Origin: Sphingomonas sp. Leaf230
GTDB lineage: Bacteria > Pseudomonadota > Alphaproteobacteria > Sphingomonadales > Sphingomonadaceae
Assembly (NCBI RefSeq): GCF_001421745.1
Contig: NZ_LMKW01000012.1
Coordinates: 1 to 64,000, forward strand
Direction of reading: 5' to 3'
Length of the DNA: 64,000 nucleotides
Shown piece after piece: positions 36,385 through 47,340 of this stretch (its first letter is position 1; the number at the start of each line of letters is the position of its first letter). Below the pieces are notes generated by a model. The model worked only from the letters and a program-made list of their open reading frames with translations. It searched no databases and was not told the DNA's origin. The translations under genes and the position numbers were made by a program.

Positions 36385-37005
36385 CGGTTCGGTCTCTCGT
36401 CAAAAGTGAAGTATAGAAAGTGCAGACGCTGGCGAGGTTTCATTACATGCATCTGGCTGGCGTTGCGGACGGGTGCGACGGCATGGATAGGGGCGCGGAT
36501 CCGCGGTCATGGTCCATGCCAGGCGTTGTGACAGAAAGCCGATGTGTAGGACAGCGGGTGCGGGCGGGTGAGGGAATGCGCTTGCGGCGTTGGCCGGCAC
36601 TTTCGACCATTTTCCCGAGTTAGGACGTGGCTAGTTGGAGCGGTGATGGCGGAGGACCGCGCTTCGTTACGGTGACCTTTCCAACTGGGCCCCCGCCTCC
36701 GCCGGGGTGGTGTTCTTGGCGGCTATCGCGCGGTCCTGCTCCTTGTTCTCCCGCGAAGGCGGGAGCCCAGTCTGGGTCCCCGCCTTCGCGGGGAAACAGG
36801 GTTAGGGGCGCCACCAAAGTTTTGTACCACCCCGGCGGAGGCCGGGGCCCAATTGGGGGACGACGGTAACGAGGGATTGCGCGCAGTTACTGCGACCTTT
36901 CCAATTGGGCCCCGGCCTTCGCCGGGGTGGTGGTTGTGGCGGGGATCGGTTCCCCCCAACGCCACAGCGTTTGGCATCCTCCCCCCGCACGGCTAACACA
37001 CCGGC
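36385..37005. other. 621-base intergenic region with palindromes
   Basis: No convincing gene. Bases 36385-36660 show nothing I recognise beyond the promoter side of the peptidase gene. Bases 36676-36932 hold palindromic repeats, listed separately. Confidence 0.6.
36676..36932. repeat. Half type B, full type A, full type B palindromes in a row
   Basis: A lone right arm of type B (36676-36712), a type A element (36744-36798) and a full type B element (36826-36932) follow each other with gaps of about 30 bases. The order B-A-B is consistent with A having landed in or next to B elements. Confidence 0.85.
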
Positions 37006-39060
37006 ATGACCACGCCCCCCATCGCCGAACAGCGCCCGCACAGCTTCACCACGCATGGCGTGACGATCGAGGATCCCTATGCGTGGCTGAAGGATCCGAA
37101 CTATCCGGAGGTCGATGACGCCGCCGTGCTCGCGTATCTCGCCGCCGAGAATGTGTATTTCGAAGAGCAGATGGCGCCGCATAAAGCGCTCACCGACACG
37201 ATCTACGAAGAGATGAAGGCGCGCATCAAGGAGGATGAATCCTCGGTGCCGCAGAAGGATGGCGATTGGCTCTACTGGACCGCGTACGAGACCGGCGGGC
37301 AGTACAAGAAATGGTGGCGCAAGCCTGTGGCCGGCGGTGACGACGAGTTGTTGCTCGACGAGCCGGCGCTGGCGGAGGGGCATGAGTATTTCCGGCTCGG
37401 GGCGTTCTCGATCAGCAATGACGGGCGCTATCTCGCCTATGCGATCGACGACAATGGGAGCGAGCGGTTCGAGGTTCGGGTCAAGGACCTGGATACCGGC
37501 GAGCATCTGCCCGACGTGATCCCGGGGATGCTCAGCGAGATCGTCTGGACCGCGGATGACGCGGGCTTCCTGTACGGGCTGGCGAACGAGCAGTGGCGGA
37601 CTGACAACGCGCGGTTCCACCGGTTGGGGACGCCGATCTCCGAGGACGTCGTGCTGTTCCACGAGGAAGACGAGGGCTTTCGTGTCGGCGTCGGCGAGAC
37701 GAGTTCGCGCAAGTGGATCGTGATCGCGACCAGCGATCATGTGACGAGCGAGCTGTATCTGCTGCCTGCGCACGAGCCTTTGGCGGTGCCGATCCTCGTA
37801 TCGGCGCGGAAGGTGGGCCGCGAATATGATGTCGACGAGCATGACGGGACGCTGTTCATCCATACCAACGACGTCGATCCGAATTTCCGGCTTTGCACCG
37901 CGCTGGTCGAGGAGCCGGATGCGTGGAGCGAGCTGATTCCGGCCTCGCCGCATTTCTACATGACGGGCGTGGAGTGCTATCAGGACTTCTTCGTGGTCGA
38001 TGGGCGCGAGGATGGCTTGGATCAGATCGCGATTCATCGGTACGAGACGTCGACCGAGGGCAAGCGGATCGAGTTCCCCGAGGCGAGCTATGTCGCCGGG
38101 CTGGGGGATAATCCCGAGTACGACATGACGGTGTTGCGGCTTGGGTATGAGTCGATGGTCACGCCTGGCACCGTGTATGATTACGACGTCGATACCGGCG
38201 AGCGGACGATGCTCAAGGTGCAGGAGATCCCGAGCGGCTATGACGCGGCGAAATACGCGACCGAGCGGCTCAAGATTACCGCGCGGGACGGGACCGAGAT
38301 TCCGGTCTCGATCGTGTATCCGGCGGGGTTCGTGCGCGACGGGTCTGCGCCGTTGTTCCTCTATGCGTATGGCGCGTACGGCTATGCGATTCCGCCAGGC
38401 TTCTCGACCGGGCGGATGAGCTTGCTCGATCGCGGGTTCGCTTATGCGATCGCGCATATCCGGGGTGGCGATGATCTTGGCCAGCAATGGTATCTGGATG
38501 GCAAGCTGGAGAAGCGCGCGAACACGTTCAACGATTTCGTCGATGTGGCGAAGGCGCTGGTCGACGCGAAGTGGACGTCGGCAGGGAAAATCGCGATCGC
38601 CGGGCGGTCTGCCGGTGGCGAGCTGATGGGGGCAGTGGTCAATTCGGATCCCGAGCTGTGGGGTGCGGTGATCGCGGACGTGCCGTTCGTGGACGTGCTG
38701 AACACGATGCTGGACGAGAGTTTGCCGCTGACGCCGGGCGAGTGGCCGGAGTGGGGCAATCCGATCGAGGATGAGGCGGCGTTTAAGCTGATCCAGTCGT
38801 ATTCGCCGTACGACAACGTGAAGGCGCAGGCTTATCCGCCGATGTTCATTAGCGGTGGGCTCAACGATCCGCGCGTGACCTATTGGGAGCCGGCGAAGTG
38901 GGCGGCCAAGCTGCGGTTGATGAAGACCGACGACAATGTGTTGCTGCTCAAGACCAACATGGGCGCGGGGCATGGCGGCAAGTCGGGGCGGTTCGAATCG
39001 CTGCGTGAGGGCGCGGAGGAGCACGCGTTCGTGCTGTGGCAGCTGGGCGTCGCGGGGTGA
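37006..39060 (+). CDS. S9 family peptidase, oligopeptidase B-like
   Basis: A 684-residue prolyl-oligopeptidase-family serine peptidase that cleaves short peptides, probably after basic residues, in the cytoplasm or periplasm. A seven-bladed propeller spans about residues 70-400, followed by the alpha/beta hydrolase domain. Catalytic residues are visible: Ser in GRSAGGELMG, Asp in SGGLNDPRV, and His in MGAGHGGKSGR. No signal peptide is evident. Its stop overlaps the next gene's GTG start (GTGA), indicating coupling. Confidence 0.9.
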   Translation: MTTPPIAEQRPHSFTTHGVTIEDPYAWLKDPNYPEVDDAAVLAYLAAENVYFEEQMAPHKALTDTIYEEMKARIKEDESSVPQKDGDWLYWTAYETGGQYKKWWRKPVAGGDDELLLDEPALAEGHEYFRLGAFSISNDGRYLAYAIDDNGSERFEVRVKDLDTGEHLPDVIPGMLSEIVWTADDAGFLYGLANEQWRTDNARFHRLGTPISEDVVLFHEEDEGFRVGVGETSSRKWIVIATSDHVTSELYLLPAHEPLAVPILVSARKVGREYDVDEHDGTLFIHTNDVDPNFRLCTALVEEPDAWSELIPASPHFYMTGVECYQDFFVVDGREDGLDQIAIHRYETSTEGKRIEFPEASYVAGLGDNPEYDMTVLRLGYESMVTPGTVYDYDVDTGERTMLKVQEIPSGYDAAKYATERLKITARDGTEIPVSIVYPAGFVRDGSAPLFLYAYGAYGYAIPPGFSTGRMSLLDRGFAYAIAHIRGGDDLGQQWYLDGKLEKRANTFNDFVDVAKALVDAKWTSAGKIAIAGRSAGGELMGAVVNSDPELWGAVIADVPFVDVLNTMLDESLPLTPGEWPEWGNPIEDEAAFKLIQSYSPYDNVKAQAYPPMFISGGLNDPRVTYWEPAKWAAKLRLMKTDDNVLLLKTNMGAGHGGKSGRFESLREGAEEHAFVLWQLGVAG

Positions 39061-39479
39061 GCCGGTTCACGCTCTCGATCACGGCGCAGGACGCGGATAT
39101 CGACGAGCTTGGGCATGTGAACAATGCGGTCTGGGTGCAGTGGATCCAGGCCATCGCGACCGCGCATTGGGAGGCTGTGGCGCCGGCCGAGCATAAGCTG
39201 GCGTATGTGTGGGTCGTGACGCGGCATGAGATCGATTACCGCGGGAGTGTTGTCGCGGGGGAGACGGTCGTTGGTGAGACCTGGGTCGAGGGGGCGCCGA
39301 AGGGGGCTCGGTTCGATCGGCATGTTCGGTTTTTGAGCGATGATGGGCGGGTGAAGCTGGAGGCGGTTACGACCTGGGCTTTGCTGGATCGGGGGACCGG
39401 GCGGTTGATGCGGGTGCGCGAGGATGTCGCTGCGCCGTTTTATCCTCCCCGGAACGGGGAGGGGGACCGCGACGCGTAG
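39057..39479 (+). CDS. Acyl-CoA thioesterase family protein with repeat-derived C-terminus
   Basis: A 140-residue hotdog-fold protein of the 4-hydroxybenzoyl-CoA thioesterase type: DELGHVNNAVWVQW holds the catalytic Asp/Asn region, and HEIDYRGSVVAGETV the central helix-strand turn. The GTG start overlaps the S9 peptidase stop. The last 12 residues (YPPRNGEGDRDA) and the stop codon are encoded by a type D palindrome that begins at about 39443, so the native C-terminus seems to have been replaced. The core is intact and activity is plausible. Confidence 0.85.
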   Translation: MSRFTLSITAQDADIDELGHVNNAVWVQWIQAIATAHWEAVAPAEHKLAYVWVVTRHEIDYRGSVVAGETVVGETWVEGAPKGARFDRHVRFLSDDGRVKLEAVTTWALLDRGTGRLMRVREDVAAPFYPPRNGEGDRDA

Positions 39480-39631
39480 CGGCGGGGTGGAGGGGGAGTG
39501 CCGCAAGCGTTACGGCTGTGTCGGAGCGGTACTGGGCGCTGCGATCGGGTAACGCGAGTCTCACGGCTGGTACTTTTGTCGCACGCCCCCTCCACCAGCT
39601 TCGCTGGTCCCCCTCCCCGTGCCGGGGAGGA
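39443..39631. repeat. Type D palindrome spanning two gene ends
   Basis: Arms TCCTCCCCGGAACGGGGAGG and CCTCCCCGTGCCGGGGAGGA stand at the outer ends, with inner GGGGTGGAGGGGG / CCCCCTCCACC arms. The left end lies inside the thioesterase gene and the right end touches the ppc stop codon. Confidence 0.85.
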
Positions 39632-42307
<2,676 letters not shown>

Positions 42308-42310
42308 GAT

Positions 42311-42333
42311 TCCCTGCTGCGCTGCGGCAGGGA
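42311..42333 (-). promoter_or_regulatory. Hairpin sequestering the ppc ribosome-binding site
   Basis: On the minus strand TCCCTGC, a 9-base loop, then GCAGGGA form a perfect 7-bp stem ending three bases before the ppc ATG. The second arm contains AGGGA, the only Shine-Dalgarno candidate. Translation could therefore depend on opening this stem, for example by temperature, a protein or an sRNA. Confidence 0.5.
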
Positions 42334-42412
42334 TCAGGTCAACCGTGAACGCTAGGCGACACGCTTAAATAGTCGCCTCGAAGAACCTCAGAGCGACAGA
42401 TTGTTGCAGCGA

Positions 42413-42787
42413 TCAGCGCTTCCGCGACTCCGCCCGCTCTTCCGACGTGACCGTGCCGTCATGGTTCAGGTCCATCCTATCGAACCAGGCGAGCGTGCCT
42501 TCGCTCCATTCGATCGCGGTGATGACGCCGTCCTTGTTGCGGTCGAATGCCTTGATGCGCGCGTTCGGCGAGGGGAGTTCGTCCTTGGTAACGCGATCGT
42601 CGCCGTTGCGGTCGAGCGTGCGGAAGCGGCGTTCCATGCTCGCGCCGAAATCGAGCCGTGACGTTACCGACGGGGGCACGAAGCCGACCGCGTTGGCGTC
42701 GGCCTGCGCGCGCTGCTCGTCCTTGTTGCCGCACGCGGACACCAGAATTCCCGTCGCGGCGAGCGCCGCTACCAGTTTCACCTGCAT
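42413..42787 (-). CDS. EF-hand calcium-binding lipoprotein
   Basis: A 124-residue protein with a lipobox-like LVSAC at the end of its signal peptide and three EF-hand loops: DRNGDDRVTKDE, DRNKDGVITAIE and DLNHDGTVTSEE. Each has Asp/Asn at positions 1, 3 and 5 and Glu at 12. It is expected in the periplasm, bound to membrane, sensing or buffering calcium. GGGAG precedes the ATG. It follows the HNH nuclease gene on the same strand by 25 bases. Confidence 0.85.
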   Translation of the reverse strand: MQVKLVAALAATGILVSACGNKDEQRAQADANAVGFVPPSVTSRLDFGASMERRFRTLDRNGDDRVTKDELPSPNARIKAFDRNKDGVITAIEWSEGTLAWFDRMDLNHDGTVTSEERAESRKR

Positions 42788-42812
42788 AGAATCTCCCGTC
42801 GTATCGACGCCG

Positions 42813-43379
42813 TCAGGCCTCGAGTTCGATGTCCCAATAGAGCCAGTCGTGCCACGTGTCGTGCAGGTAGTTGGGTGGGAAGCTGCGGCCGTGTTCTTGC
42901 AAGTGCCAGTTGGTCGGGCGGATCGCCTCGATATGGAGCGGCATCGCCGCCTGTTTCGGCGTGCGCCCGCCTTTCTTGAGGTTGCAGGGGGAGCAGGCGG
43001 TGACGACGTTCTCCCACGTGGTCCGACCGCCTTGCGCGCGGGGGACGACATGGTCGAAGGTGAGATCGCGCAGCTTGCCGCAATATTGGCAGGTGAACTT
43101 GTCGCGCAGGAACAGGTTGAAGCGGGTGAAGGCGGGAAATTGCGACGGTCGGACGAACTGCTTGAGCGCGATCACCGAGGGCAGCTTCAGCGCGAAATTG
43201 GCGCTGCGGACTTCGCGTTCATAGGTGGCGACGATGTCGACGCGGTCGAGGAAGACAGCCTTGACCGCGGTTTGCCACGGCCAGACGCTGAGCGGATAGT
43301 AGGAAAGCGGCGTGTAATCGGCATTGAGCACGAGCGCCGGACAACCATCCGGATGACGCATCAGATCGGGGTGAAACAC
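42813..43379 (-). CDS. HNH endonuclease
   Basis: A 188-residue protein conserved widely in alphaproteobacteria. The N-terminal half begins with the family pattern CPALVLNADYTPLSYYPLSVWPWQ. The HNH domain spans about residues 105-155: CQYCG, DHVVPRAQGG, WENVVTACSPCNLKKG, with both CxxC zinc knuckles and the catalytic DH. It may act in DNA repair or as a solitary nuclease; no methyltransferase is adjacent. GTG 43379 was chosen because GGAGG precedes it and homologues begin at this HPDL segment; a GTG at 43391 and an ATG at 43361 are alternatives. Confidence 0.85.
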   Translation of the reverse strand: MFHPDLMRHPDGCPALVLNADYTPLSYYPLSVWPWQTAVKAVFLDRVDIVATYEREVRSANFALKLPSVIALKQFVRPSQFPAFTRFNLFLRDKFTCQYCGKLRDLTFDHVVPRAQGGRTTWENVVTACSPCNLKKGGRTPKQAAMPLHIEAIRPTNWHLQEHGRSFPPNYLHDTWHDWLYWDIELEA

Positions 43380-43468
43380 GGCTCCTCCCACTCAAGCTTC
43401 GCAGAGCGCCCTATGGACGACAGCGATGACAGCGGCATGACAGCACGCCGCGTGGCGGTCGGTCAAGC

Positions 43469-44323
43469 GTGGTGAGCGACGGACCGGTCGTAACGCGGTT
43501 CGCGCCGAGCCCGACGGGGCGGTTGCATCTGGGCCACGCGGTGTCGGCGATCCGCGCGCACGACTACGCGCGCGAGCGGGGCGGGCGGTTCCTGCTGCGG
43601 ATCGAGGATATCGATGGGACGCGGAGTCGGCCTGAATTCGTGGCGGGGATCTTGGAGGACCTGGCTTGGCTTGGACTTCGCTGGGATTCGCTGGTGTTCC
43701 AGTCGGAGCGGCTGGCGACGTATGATGTTGCGCTGGAGACTTTGAAGGCGCTCGGGCTGGTTTACCCCTGTTTCTGTACGCGGGCGGAGATCGCGGCAAG
43801 CGCGTCGGCGCCGCAGGGGGATGTCGGGCCGGTCTATCCGGGGATGTGTCGGCATTTGAGCGCGGACGAGGTCGCGGCGCGGGCGCATCTGGCGCATTGC
43901 TGGCGGCTCGACATGGCGAAGGCGGTGGCGATTACCGGCGTGCTCGCGTGGCATGACGCGATCGCCGGGACCGTCGTGGCGGATCCGTTGGCGCAGGGGG
44001 ACGTCGTGCTGGCGCGGAAGGATGCGCCGGCGAGCTATCATCTCGCGGTGACGCTCGACGACGCGGCGCAGGGCGTGACGGACGTGGTGCGCGGGGTGGA
44101 CCTGTTCGCGGCGACGGATGTGCACCGGGTGTTGCAGGCTTTGCTGGGGTTGCCGGTGCCGACGTATCATCATCACCCGCTGGTGGTGGATGCGGCGGGG
44201 CGGCGGTTGGCGAAGCGGGATGGGGCTTTGTCGCTGGCGGAGATGCGGGCTGCGGGGGAGGATGGGGTGGCGTTGGCGGCTCGGGTGCGGGGTGGGGTCA
44301 TCGCGGCCGTCTCGCGCTGCTGA
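43469..44323 (+). CDS. gluQ: Glutamyl-Q tRNA(Asp) synthetase
   Basis: Attaches glutamate to queuosine in the anticodon of tRNA-Asp. It is a 284-residue paralogue of the GluRS catalytic domain without the anticodon-binding half. Visible motifs: the HIGH-like RFAPSPTGRLHLGHAVSA, the KMSKS-like LAKRDGA, and the zinc site CFCTRAE ... YPGMC specific to this subgroup. It starts with GTG, and the next codon is also GTG. No ribosome-binding site is evident. It stands alone, followed by a palindrome cluster. Confidence 0.9.
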   Translation: MVSDGPVVTRFAPSPTGRLHLGHAVSAIRAHDYARERGGRFLLRIEDIDGTRSRPEFVAGILEDLAWLGLRWDSLVFQSERLATYDVALETLKALGLVYPCFCTRAEIAASASAPQGDVGPVYPGMCRHLSADEVAARAHLAHCWRLDMAKAVAITGVLAWHDAIAGTVVADPLAQGDVVLARKDAPASYHLAVTLDDAAQGVTDVVRGVDLFAATDVHRVLQALLGLPVPTYHHHPLVVDAAGRRLAKRDGALSLAEMRAAGEDGVALAARVRGGVIAAVSRC

Positions 44324-44384
44324 TCGTCAACGTCCGAGTCAGCGGCAAGGTGTGCTGAGAAACGGATGGCAGCCCATGCCTCCT

Positions 44385-44574
44385 TGTTCTCCCGCGAAGG
44401 CGGGAGCCCAGTCTGGGTCCCCGCCTTCGCGGGGAAACAGTGTTGGTTCACGGTAGCTCAACCCAACCACCACCCCGGCGAAGGCCGGGGCCCATTTGGG
44501 GCACGTTGCCAATTAAACGCTGCGCTTCGTTACTGCGACCTTTCCAATTGGGCCCCGGCCTTCGCCGGGGTGGT
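44385..44574. repeat. Type A palindrome followed by type B palindrome
   Basis: Type A (44385-44439) and type B (44468-44574) are 28 bases apart and fill the 290-base gap between two convergent genes. Confidence 0.85.
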
Positions 44575-44613
44575 GTTTCTTCTGGGGGGGGTGCTTTTCC
44601 TTGTATGGGTGCG

Positions 44614-44964
44614 CTAAAGCTCGATCCCCAACCTCGGCGCCGCCCAGGTCATCCCAACATACAACACGATCGTCAGCACGCACCCCGCCACCAGCGACAC
44701 CCAGAACGGCGCGCCATGTCGCAACAGCGCCGGGATCAGGAGGAACATCGGCAGCGACGGCAGCACATACCAGAACGTCGCGCCGGCATGCGCAGCCATC
44801 GTCTGTGGGTCAGGTTTGTCGCGCCAGAGCCAGATCATGCCGAGCACCGACACCAGCGGCAGCGACGCCACGAGCGCGCCGAAGCCAGGGTAGCGCTTGG
44901 CGATCTCCGAGGCGGCGGCGACAAGAATGCCGGAAATCAAGGCTTTCAGCGTCAAGTATAACAT
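44614..44964 (-). CDS. DUF3147 family membrane protein
   Basis: A 116-residue inner-membrane protein with four predicted helices and almost no soluble part. The pattern KALISGILVAAASEIAKRYPGFGALVASLPLVSVL matches DUF3147, a family of unknown function. The repeated AS(E/L)xxKRxPxxGALxxSLP motif is characteristic. ATG at 44964. Confidence 0.82.
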   Translation of the reverse strand: MLYLTLKALISGILVAAASEIAKRYPGFGALVASLPLVSVLGMIWLWRDKPDPQTMAAHAGATFWYVLPSLPMFLLIPALLRHGAPFWVSLVAGCVLTIVLYVGMTWAAPRLGIEL

Positions 44965-45047
44965 GCAGCATTTGCGCGCATCACAAGCGTGTCCGCAACA
45001 CTATCCTTGCCATTGCTAGCGTCGGCGCGCGCGCTTACATTCCGTCT

Positions 45048-45278
45048 ATGAACACATTCCTCGTCATCCTCCTGATCGCGGCGATGATCGCGACCGTCGT
45101 GGCTCTGGTGCGGGGCGTCGTGTCGTTCCTGCAGGAGGGGACGGCGCAGGTTCGCGACGGCAACGGCCCGAGCGCGGCATCGCTCAAATCGAATCGGATG
45201 ATGCAGCAGCGGATATTCTTCCAGGCGCTGGCGATCCTTATCGTCGTCGTGATCCTGTTCGCGGCGGGACGGAACTAA
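45048..45278 (+). CDS. Twin-transmembrane (HIG1-like) small protein
   Basis: A 76-residue protein with two membrane helices (about residues 3-25 and 56-73) joined by a charged loop containing SNRMMQQRIFFQA. Alphaproteobacterial proteins of this layout belong to the HIG1/twin-transmembrane group and have been linked to respiratory supercomplexes. Here that is inference from layout only. The coding direction diverges from the DUF3147 gene. Confidence 0.75.
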   Translation: MNTFLVILLIAAMIATVVALVRGVVSFLQEGTAQVRDGNGPSAASLKSNRMMQQRIFFQALAILIVVVILFAAGRN

Positions 45279-45333
45279 GGATAGAGGCTGCGCCCACTTA
45301 CGCGGTTCGGTCGCTGCTGGCGTTGGTATGCGT

Positions 45334-45415
45334 CCGTCATCCTGACGAACGTCAGGATCCAGAGTAATTAGCGATGCGCTTTGGGCTCTGGTTCCTGACT
45401 TTCGTCAGGACGACG
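45334..45415. repeat. Type C palindrome, copy 2
   Basis: Arms CGTCATCCTGACGAACGTCAG and CTGACTTTCGTCAGGACGACG, the right arm with one change. It lies upstream of the adenosyltransferase gene, ending 24 bases before its ATG. Confidence 0.85.
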
Positions 45416-45438
45416 AGTCCTGGGGTTGGTGGATAAAA

Positions 45439-46023
45439 ATGGTCAAGCTCAACAAGATCTACACGCGAACCGGTGACGACGGCACGACCGGGCTGGTCGA
45501 TGGATCACGCGTGTCGAAGGCTAGCGCGCTGATGCAGGCTATCGGCGATGTCGACGAGGCGAATTCCGCCATTGGCGTGGCCGTGGTGGCGCTTGGCGAC
45601 GATCCGCTCGCCGTCGCACTGGAGCGGATCCAGAACGACCTGTTCGATCTTGGTGCCGACCTCGCAACGCCTGCGACCGATGACGGGTTCGCGCCATCGG
45701 AGATGGTGTTGCGCATCGTGCAGGCGCAGGTCGAGCGACTCGAGCGCGAGATCGATGCGATGAACGTGCACCTCGCGCCGCTACGGAGCTTCATCCTGCC
45801 GGGCGGATCGCCGCAGGCCGCCGCGTTACATCTGGCACGAGCGGTTTCGCGGCGGGCGGAGCGATCCGCGGTCGCGGCGACGCACGATATGCCGCTGAAT
45901 CCGGCGGCATTAGCGTATGTTAACCGGCTATCGGATTTCCTGTTCGTGGCGTCGCGGGCGGTGAACCAAAACGGGGCCGGCGACGTTCTATGGCGACCGG
46001 GGGCTACGCGCGCGCAGGCGTGA
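45439..46023 (+). CDS. Corrinoid adenosyltransferase (PduO/MMAB type)
   Basis: Transfers the adenosyl group from ATP to cob(I)alamin to make coenzyme B12. The 194-residue protein begins with the PduO-type ATP-binding motif KIYTRTGDDGTTGLVDG and has the conserved RRAER in the middle helix and NRLSDFLFVASR near the C-terminus. It may serve methylmalonyl-CoA mutase or another B12 enzyme elsewhere. I saw no B12 riboswitch in the 160 bases upstream, which are occupied by a type C palindrome. Confidence 0.92.
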   Translation: MVKLNKIYTRTGDDGTTGLVDGSRVSKASALMQAIGDVDEANSAIGVAVVALGDDPLAVALERIQNDLFDLGADLATPATDDGFAPSEMVLRIVQAQVERLEREIDAMNVHLAPLRSFILPGGSPQAAALHLARAVSRRAERSAVAATHDMPLNPAALAYVNRLSDFLFVASRAVNQNGAGDVLWRPGATRAQA

Positions 46024-46071
46024 TCGGCGTTCGCGCGTTGCGGTACTGGGCGACGCATTGAAGGATAATCG

Positions 46072-47340
46072 ATGCCGCAACCTGTTCGTCCCGAACTCAC
46101 CCCCGCTCATTCGTCGGATTTGAGCGAGCGTTTCTCGACCGTACGCGCGCTGTCGCTCGCCTTGGCCGCGCCGCTGTCGGATGCCGATGCGACGGTGCAG
46201 TCAATGGATGACGCCTCGCCAACCAAGTGGCATCTGGCGCATACGACGTGGTTCTTCGAGACGTTTGTGTTGCGCGATCACGTCGCGGGCTATGCGCTCC
46301 ACGACGAGCGGTTTCCGTTCCTGTTTAACAGCTATTACGAGGCCGAGGGGCGGCGCCATGCGCGCGACCGGCGTGGGATGGTGACGCGGCCGTCGCTCGA
46401 CGAGGTGCGGGCATACCGCGCACATGTCGATGCGGCGTTGCTCGACGCGCTGCCTGGGTTGTCGGCGGATGCGCAGGCGCTGGTGGCGCTTGGGTGTCAT
46501 CACGAGGAGCAGCACCAGGAACTGCTGGTGACGGACATCCTCCACATGTTTTCCGAGAACCCGCTGGAGCCCGCGATGTGGCCGGCGCCGCGGAAGGTGC
46601 CTGTCGAGATGCCGGGGCCGATCGGCTGGATTGCGCGCGAGAGCGGGATCGTCGAGGTCGGGCACGGCGGCGACGGGTTCGCGTTCGATTGCGAGGGACC
46701 GCGGCACGCTGCCCTGCTGGTGCCGCATGCGATCGCCGACCGGACCGTGACGAACGGCGAGTGGGCGGCGTTCATTGCCGATGGCGGCTACACCGAAGCG
46801 CGGCATTGGCTTGCGGATGGCTGGGCGTGGGTGAAGGCCGAGGGCATCGTCGCGCCGCTGTATTGGGAGCAGGGCGAGGCGGGTTGGACGCGGTTCGGGC
46901 TCGATGGCCGGCGCGCGATCGATCCGGCGGCACCCGTGACGCATGTGAGCTTCTTCGAGGCGGATGCGTATGCGAGCTGGGCTGGCGCACGGTTGCCGAC
47001 CGAGTTCGAATGGGAGGCCGCGGCCGCTACGCACAACGCGAACGGCGGCAACCAGATGGACGTCGCGGGTCCGGTCGAGCCTCGGCCTGCGACGAATGAC
47101 CCGGCGTTCTTCGGCGACGTATGGGAGTGGACCGGCAGCGCGTACCGTCCGTATCCCGGCTTCGTGACCGCAGCCGGCGCCGTCGGCGAATACAACGGCA
47201 AGTTCATGAGTTCGCAGTTCATTCTGCGCGGTGGAAGCTGCGCGACGCCGCGTGGTCATGCCCGGACGAGCTACCGCAATTTCTTCTATCCGCATCAACG
47301 GTGGCAGTTCACCGGTGTGCGTCTCGCGAAAGATATCTGA
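46072..47340 (+). CDS. egtB: Ergothioneine biosynthesis protein EgtB
   Basis: Non-haem iron enzyme joining hercynine to a thiol donor with oxygen. The 422-residue protein has an N-terminal DinB-like domain with iron ligands in KWHLAHTTWFFE and HHEEQHQE, and a C-terminal sulfatase-modifying-factor-like domain ending GGSCATPRGHARTSYRNFF. AAGGAT precedes the ATG. Its stop shares a base with the egtD start (TGATG). No egtA, egtC or egtE lies nearby, so either cysteine is the direct thiol donor or those steps are encoded elsewhere. Confidence 0.93.
   Translation: MPQPVRPELTPAHSSDLSERFSTVRALSLALAAPLSDADATVQSMDDASPTKWHLAHTTWFFETFVLRDHVAGYALHDERFPFLFNSYYEAEGRRHARDRRGMVTRPSLDEVRAYRAHVDAALLDALPGLSADAQALVALGCHHEEQHQELLVTDILHMFSENPLEPAMWPAPRKVPVEMPGPIGWIARESGIVEVGHGGDGFAFDCEGPRHAALLVPHAIADRTVTNGEWAAFIADGGYTEARHWLADGWAWVKAEGIVAPLYWEQGEAGWTRFGLDGRRAIDPAAPVTHVSFFEADAYASWAGARLPTEFEWEAAAATHNANGGNQMDVAGPVEPRPATNDPAFFGDVWEWTGSAYRPYPGFVTAAGAVGEYNGKFMSSQFILRGGSCATPRGHARTSYRNFFYPHQRWQFTGVRLAKDI

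Noticed and set aside
36420..36623. 67-codon plus-strand frame upstream of the S9 peptidase
   Set aside because: No ribosome-binding site, no recognisable pattern and unlike neighbouring codon use.
36802..39024. 740-codon minus-strand frame opposite the S9 peptidase
   Set aside because: The plus strand encodes a complete serine peptidase with all catalytic motifs; the opposite frame has low-complexity composition and no domain.
45279..45438. Cobalamin riboswitch upstream of the adenosyltransferase
   Set aside because: The region is largely a type C palindrome and I saw no B12-box-like core or the expected multi-stem layout.
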